From: Ignavibacteriota bacterium
Lineage (GTDB): Bacteria > Bacteroidota > Ignavibacteria > Ignavibacteriales > Melioribacteraceae
Reading direction: 5' to 3'
Length of the DNA stretch: 64,000 bases
Assembly (NCBI GenBank): GCA_016713565.1
Contig: JADJOX010000003.1
Coordinates: 124,001-188,000, forward strand
The notes below the pieces were generated by a model, which saw nothing but the letters and a program-made list of their open reading frames with translations, was not told the origin of the DNA and ran no database searches. This document shows, piece by piece, positions 61,671 to 64,000 of this stretch; the stretch's first letter is position 1, and every line of letters begins with the position of its first letter. The translations under genes and the position numbers were made by a program.

Positions 61671-61691
61671 AAAACGATTAAACAAACGATT
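61671..61691. promoter_or_regulatory. Pair of LacI-family-like operator cores
   Basis: Two direct copies of AAACGATT (61672-61679 and 61684-61691, 12 bases apart) are preceded by CAAACAATC, whose complement is like the right arm of the site at 53274. They lie 28-50 bases before the ATG of the DHS-like gene, where a repressor would cover the promoter. Confidence 0.4.
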
Positions 61692-61774
61692 GCCTAATTT
61701 ATAACTTGAAATTATGAGAATCAAGATAAATAAATTCATACATAAAATTTATTTAATAAATGCTTATTCTAAAT

Positions 61775-62680
61775 TTATTTTAGATACAGCATTTTTTTTG
61801 ATTGATACAAATTACCATATTTTAACTGATAATAATAGATTCCGCTTGGTAAATTTGCCGCATTAAATTGGATTTTATAATATCCCGGCTTTTGATATTC
61901 GTTAACGAGTGTCTTTATTTCTTTTCCTAAAATATCGAAAACAATTACTTTCACATTGTCTTCACTTTTTTGCTGTGTATTATGAAATGAATTAGCATTT
62001 ACGGATTTTGGAATAATATATTCAATTGTTGTTGTTGGATTGAAAGGATTCGGATAATTCTGCAATAATTGGAATTCCGAAGGTAAATTTTCTTCATCGG
62101 TGATTGAAATTAAATAATCCGATTCGATCGAGCCCATGTCAGGAGCAGAACCAATATATTCATCCGAAGATAAATTAATTATGGTATCTCCTTGTAAAAT
62201 TAGAAAAGGCGTTCCAACATTTAAGCAAGGAGAAATTATCTTTAATCCATAACTAAGCGGTACACCGCCGATAAACATTGGATCGGATTCAATATTATTT
62301 TCATTCCAATTTATTTTAACGCTATCAGAATTTTCTATTGATTTTATTCCTCCGAACAAATCTGAATTTGAAATTGTAAGTTCAGAGTTATTAAAATTGG
62401 TGTGTTTGAGCTTTATATCTTTAGGTATATTTTTGAAAATGATACAATTGGTAATAAAAAGTTTTTCGCCGTTAAAATAAATTCCGCCGGAGTGATTATT
62501 TATTTTGGAATTATTAAATGCGATGGTCAAATTATTCAAAATAACCTTTTCTGAATTATCAATGTAAATTCCCCCTCCTTCATTTTCGGCAATATTATTT
62601 TTTATTAATAGATTTTTCAAAAAAACATTTTTGCCCGAAATAAAAATACCGCCGCCATTCAAATCTTTCCCGTTTTGCAA
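61775..62680 (-). CDS. C-terminal part of a split beta-helix protein with T9SS sorting domain
   Basis: The frame of about 300 residues has no signal peptide. It begins mid-fold with parallel beta-helix repeats (GGGIFISGKNVFLKNLLIKN, then GGGIYIDNSEKVILNNLTIA). It ends with a type IX secretion C-terminal domain: LLQNYPNPFNPTTTIEYIIP, VFDILGKEIKTLVN, and LPSGIYYYQLKYGN. The only start is TTG at 62680, within the 3' end of the next upstream gene (22-base overlap, -1 frame). With the signal-bearing N-terminal part next door, this is best read as one gene broken by a frameshift. Confidence 0.75.
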   Translation of the reverse strand: MQNGKDLNGGGIFISGKNVFLKNLLIKNNIAENEGGGIYIDNSEKVILNNLTIAFNNSKINNHSGGIYFNGEKLFITNCIIFKNIPKDIKLKHTNFNNSELTISNSDLFGGIKSIENSDSVKINWNENNIESDPMFIGGVPLSYGLKIISPCLNVGTPFLILQGDTIINLSSDEYIGSAPDMGSIESDYLISITDEENLPSEFQLLQNYPNPFNPTTTIEYIIPKSVNANSFHNTQQKSEDNVKVIVFDILGKEIKTLVNEYQKPGYYKIQFNAANLPSGIYYYQLKYGNLYQSKKMLYLK

Positions 62681-63765
62681 AGTTTGAAAGATATGCTTTT
62701 TAACGGTTCATCCTCGCTAATACCACTATTTGAATCAGAGCCTTCTGGTGAAATATAAAGATCGGAATTAACCGAATTAAAAATTGCTGTTTTAAAATTC
62801 AAATTAATTTTATCAATTATATTTATATGATATTTTTCCGGTTGAGAAACGGTGACAGTATCTAAATAAATTTGAAAATTTGATTCCGGTAAAAAAGATT
62901 CAAAATGAATATCGGTACTTCCGTAGTTGGCTTTGTTTAGAAAAATTGAATTATGTGAATTTTCAAGTAATTCAAATTGTGATTTAGTAAATATTCCTCC
63001 GCCACGAGTGGAAGCAGTATTGTTATATACTTTTGTATGCTTAAAATTATCTTGAATATTTTCAATATCGAAATAAATTCCAGCTCCAAATGTCGCTATA
63101 TTTTCATTAATGATAACATCAATAATATTATATTTTGATTTTGTTAAGTAAACGCCGCCGCCAATCTTTGCTTCGTTATCTTTAATCTTTACTCTTTGCA
63201 TTTTTATTATGGAATTTTTCACTGAAACACCGCCGCCGGAACCATCGATAGCAATGTTATTGCTAATTAATAAATTTTCCATTTGCAATTGAGAATTTTC
63301 GATACACAAAATACCTGCTCCGCCGCATTCTTCCGTATAATTCCTATCAATTATAAGATTTTTTAATTTAGCGGATGAATTATTTCTTATAGTAATTCCG
63401 CCGCCGTATAATGAATCGGAATAACTTGCTCCGTCTCTAATAGTAAAACCGTTTAATTCCGCGGTTGAATCTTCACCGTTTTCAAAAATTACGGCACAAC
63501 CTTGGCGCATTCCGTTTATAACCGTATTTTGAATATAAGATGAATCGCCGTAAACTAAATAGTAAGATGCAACAACTATATTTTTCCCATTAAAATTTAT
63601 ATTCTCGTAATAAATATTTGGCGGAACAAGAACGGTATCGCCATTTTTACTTTGATCAATTAATTCTTGAATTTTGGGAATACTTTTCGGACCCGAAATA
63701 ATTTCAGCCGATAAAGCGGACGCAATTAATTTCAAAAGTATTATAGCAAAAAAGATTTTTTTCAT
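62659..63765 (-). CDS. N-terminal part of a split beta-helix surface protein
   Basis: The 368-residue frame has a Sec signal peptide (MKKIFFAIILLKLIASALSA) and a parallel beta-helix with recurring GGGI/GGGV turns (YGGGITIRNNSS, GSGGGVSVKNS, IGGGVYLTKS, TRGGGIFTKS), as in polymorphic or pectate-lyase-like surface proteins. Near the end is LYISPEGSDSNSGISEDEPL, a segment that normally introduces another beta-helix. The frame stops soon after and lacks the sorting domain, which is found in the overlapping frame downstream. Confidence 0.75.
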   Translation of the reverse strand: MKKIFFAIILLKLIASALSAEIISGPKSIPKIQELIDQSKNGDTVLVPPNIYYENINFNGKNIVVASYYLVYGDSSYIQNTVINGMRQGCAVIFENGEDSTAELNGFTIRDGASYSDSLYGGGITIRNNSSAKLKNLIIDRNYTEECGGAGILCIENSQLQMENLLISNNIAIDGSGGGVSVKNSIIKMQRVKIKDNEAKIGGGVYLTKSKYNIIDVIINENIATFGAGIYFDIENIQDNFKHTKVYNNTASTRGGGIFTKSQFELLENSHNSIFLNKANYGSTDIHFESFLPESNFQIYLDTVTVSQPEKYHINIIDKINLNFKTAIFNSVNSDLYISPEGSDSNSGISEDEPLKSISFKLCKTGKI

Positions 63766-63809
63766 AAAATTAATTTGAATTGAATGTTGAATAAAAGCAA
63801 AACATATCG

Positions 63810-63831
63810 GAAAATCCAGCGGCTGGAAATT
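63810..63831 (-). terminator. Possible terminator after the GDPD gene
   Basis: A small stem TCCAG/CTGGA (63815-63819 with 63823-63827) with a three-base loop is followed on the minus strand by TTTTCC, about 60 bases after the stop codon at 63887. The stem is short, so confidence is low. Confidence 0.4.
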
Positions 63832-63886
63832 AACTAAAATTATTATTAATTACTTTGCTTTATCTCAATATAATTGCGGATAAATA

Positions 63887-64000
63887 TTATTTCTTTTTTA
63901 AGAAATTTATAAGCTTTTCGGGATCGTCGGTTTGAATTCCATCACAGTTTATATCAATAATATTTTTCCATTCCTCTTCATTTCCGGAATTTTCATCGAC
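63887..64000 (-). CDS. Glycerophosphodiester phosphodiesterase family protein, C-terminal end
   Basis: The last 37 codons of a gene that continues beyond base 64000. The end reads IDINCDGIQTDDPEKLINFL followed by KKK and TAA. The pattern CDGIQTDDPEKL is the conserved final motif of GDPD enzymes (G.DGI.TD.P..L), which hydrolyse glycerophosphodiesters to glycerol-3-phosphate and an alcohol. Catalytic residues lie outside the window. Confidence 0.75.
   Translation of the reverse strand, partial: VDENSGNEEEWKNIIDINCDGIQTDDPEKLINFLKKK

Noticed and set aside
61729..61753. AATAAATT/AATTTATT inverted repeat as terminator of the beta-helix gene
   Set aside because: Only A-T pairs, long loop and no clean T run; stability would be too low to claim.
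61770..61777. Third TAAATTTA box as a promoter
   Set aside because: No TTG at the required spacing on the minus strand, and the octamer lies at the stop codon of the sorting-domain gene; chance in AT-rich DNA.
62690..62702. Programmed -1 ribosomal frameshift joining the two beta-helix frames
   Set aside because: The A run does not form a standard X XXY YYZ slippery heptamer in the upstream frame and no strong hairpin follows, so a mutation or sequencing error is simpler.
1..64000. CRISPR arrays, insertion sequences, prophage or integrase genes
   Set aside because: No regularly spaced repeats, transposase or integrase motifs, or terminal inverted repeats were seen; gene order and composition look uniformly chromosomal.

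Overview
The window looks like chromosomal DNA of a member of the Bacteroidota/Chlorobiota lineage, most likely an Ignavibacteria-type organism. The supporting signs are very AT-rich DNA, a C-terminal type IX secretion sorting domain with the YPNPFNPTTTI signature at about 62.0 kb, many Sec- and Tat-exported envelope proteins, and promoter-like sequences of the TTG-N20-TAnnTTTR form in front of both tRNA genes. The assignment to class is inference. Nothing resembles a phage, plasmid, insertion sequence or CRISPR array.

Layout. 0-10 kb: the start of a Nudix hydrolase gene, a very large outer-membrane-type protein, and a complete tripartite ABC efflux operon (TolC-like channel, adaptor, ATPase, two MacB-type permeases) ending in a clear terminator. 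10-16 kb: an operon of murA, a membrane HEXXH/TPR protein and a CCA-adding-type nucleotidyltransferase, plus two small unknown genes. 16-18.3 kb: tRNA-Leu(TAG), trigger factor and clpP in one likely transcription unit. 18.3-21.5 kb: a three-gene envelope operon including a GldM-like and a possibly GldL-like inner-membrane protein. 21.8-30.1 kb: an S9 dipeptidyl peptidase, a degenerate histidine kinase with three receiver domains, gltX and glnS. 30.2-36 kb: an ABM-fold protein, tRNA-Leu(CAA), a small histidine kinase, and an operon of coiled-coil protein, transmembrane BON/OmpA protein, Ras-like GTPase and sigma-54 activator. 36-41 kb: an inner-membrane protein with an M48 peptidase, then an operon of two ATP-grasp-type proteins and a GCS2-type ligase. 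41-45.6 kb: a DHOD-like protein and nifJ (pyruvate:ferredoxin oxidoreductase). 45.9-61.6 kb: carbohydrate and envelope metabolism in three units. 61.7-64 kb: a split type IX-secreted beta-helix protein and the end of a glycerophosphodiester phosphodiesterase gene.

Most interesting. (1) The 31.6-36.0 kb block. A Ras-like GTPase overlaps, by 4 bases, a protein that joins a cytoplasmic domain through one membrane helix to periplasmic BON and OmpA-like domains; a sigma-54 activator with an altered GAFTGA loop follows. Directly beyond lie repeat boxes, a -24/-12-like promoter, a hairpin-rich leader, an undescribed 30-residue membrane ORF with a strong ribosome binding site, and a histidine kinase. 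This reads as a self-contained envelope-signalling system. (2) A tetraheme NapC/NrfH-like cytochrome fused to a SUMF1-fold domain that lacks the catalytic cysteines, inside a Tat-linked 3-keto-sugar-type operon. (3) An ATP-grasp/GCS2/ATP-grasp operon that could make an unknown amide-linked small molecule. (4) A deoxyhypusine-synthase-like protein without the catalytic lysine, co-transcribed with a DapA-family enzyme and a PHP phosphoesterase, with LacI-family-like operator cores upstream that also occur in front of the 3-keto-sugar operon.

All assignments come from reading motifs by eye; no database search was possible.
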